Assembly: GCA_000467935.1 (NCBI GenBank)
Contig: KI259766.1
Span: 38,505 to 102,504 of the forward strand
DNA from: Peptostreptococcaceae bacterium oral taxon 113 str. W5053
Lineage (GTDB): Bacteria; Bacillota; Clostridia; Tissierellales; Peptoniphilaceae
Direction: 5' to 3'
Length of the DNA: 64,000 nucleotides
Shown here: positions 63,975 through 64,000 of the stretch, in pieces
How the letters are laid out: each line of letters begins with the position of its first letter
How positions within the stretch are numbered: position 1 is the first letter of the stretch
Program-made: the position numbers and the translations under genes
Notes under the pieces: model-generated
Told to the model about the DNA's origin: nothing
Database searches by the model: none
Seen by the model: the letters and a program-made list of their open reading frames with translations, nothing else

Positions 63975-64000
63975 TTGAATTTATAAACTAAGTGCAACTA
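63975..64000 (-). mobile_element. Possible IS30-like terminus at the window edge
   Basis: The minus strand reads TAGTTGCACTTAGTTTATAA and then ATTCA, very like the GTTGCACTTGATTTGAAATT terminus at 2912-2935. The rest would lie outside the window, so this is tentative. The DNA from 63851 to 63974 holds no gene that I can support. Confidence 0.35.

Noticed and set aside
1..64000. CRISPR array
   Set aside because: No set of regularly spaced repeats longer than about 20 bp was seen. The only tandem-type repeat is the pair at 36742-36770.

Overview
The window comes from an AT-rich, low-GC Gram-positive bacterium of the anaerobic Clostridia type. The evidence is a one-subunit pyruvate:ferredoxin oxidoreductase, a hybrid cluster protein, Rex, HPr kinase, a GlgC/GlgD glycogen pathway, a CIRCE-controlled groESL and a YtxH protein, all with strong Shine-Dalgarno sites. 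No genus can be named from the sequence alone. Most genes run on the minus strand. There is one tRNA gene (Val, GAC), a probable 6S RNA, and no rRNA or CRISPR array.

Layout. 1-8 kb: a truncated LacI-type regulator, a YtxH pair, a PHP phosphoesterase, an IS30-like scar next to a probable 6S RNA, an RluA-type pseudouridine synthase, nadK, and several unassigned or decayed small genes. 8-12 kb: a natural fusion of a SEDS glycosyltransferase (FtsW/RodA) with a class B penicillin-binding protein, downstream of an FHA gene. 12-21.3 kb: a six-gene glycogen operon (glgB-glgC-glgD-glgA-pullulanase-phosphoglucomutase). 22-27 kb: a nitrosative-stress type cluster (hcp, cupin, DUF1858, DUF2249, TIGR04076, ferredoxin) with a divergent Crp/Fnr regulator. 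Two copies of one palindrome sit exactly 41.5 bp upstream of the two predicted starts.

27-39 kb is accessory DNA. An intact AraC regulator, two ABC half-transporters, a frameshifted MATE pump and an ECF-type importer lie between decayed genes: a DnaQ/BRCT exonuclease, a mobile-element XRE regulator, and the N-terminus of a large serine recombinase. A C-terminal scar of the same recombinase family lies at 8.1 kb. This looks like the cargo of a decayed integrative element.

39-64 kb is mostly core genome: ald, ybaK, tRNA-Val, a GNAT, nifJ behind a perfect consensus promoter, then a compact ten-gene run pepP-uvrC-hprK-gdhA-dctQ-dctM-dctP-aroE-aroQ-pfpI, groESL, a DNA glycosylase, an ABC-F ATPase and rex. 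Last comes a YtrA-type GntR/ABC cluster whose ATPase gene is frameshifted in a homopolymer. The DNA ends in what may be another IS30-like terminus.

The observations most worth following are the SEDS-PBP fusion, the two identically placed Crp/Fnr operators, the 6S RNA candidate, the AraC direct repeats in front of the transporter module, and the TRAP transporter coupled to aroE/aroQ. I did not find a clearly undescribed system.
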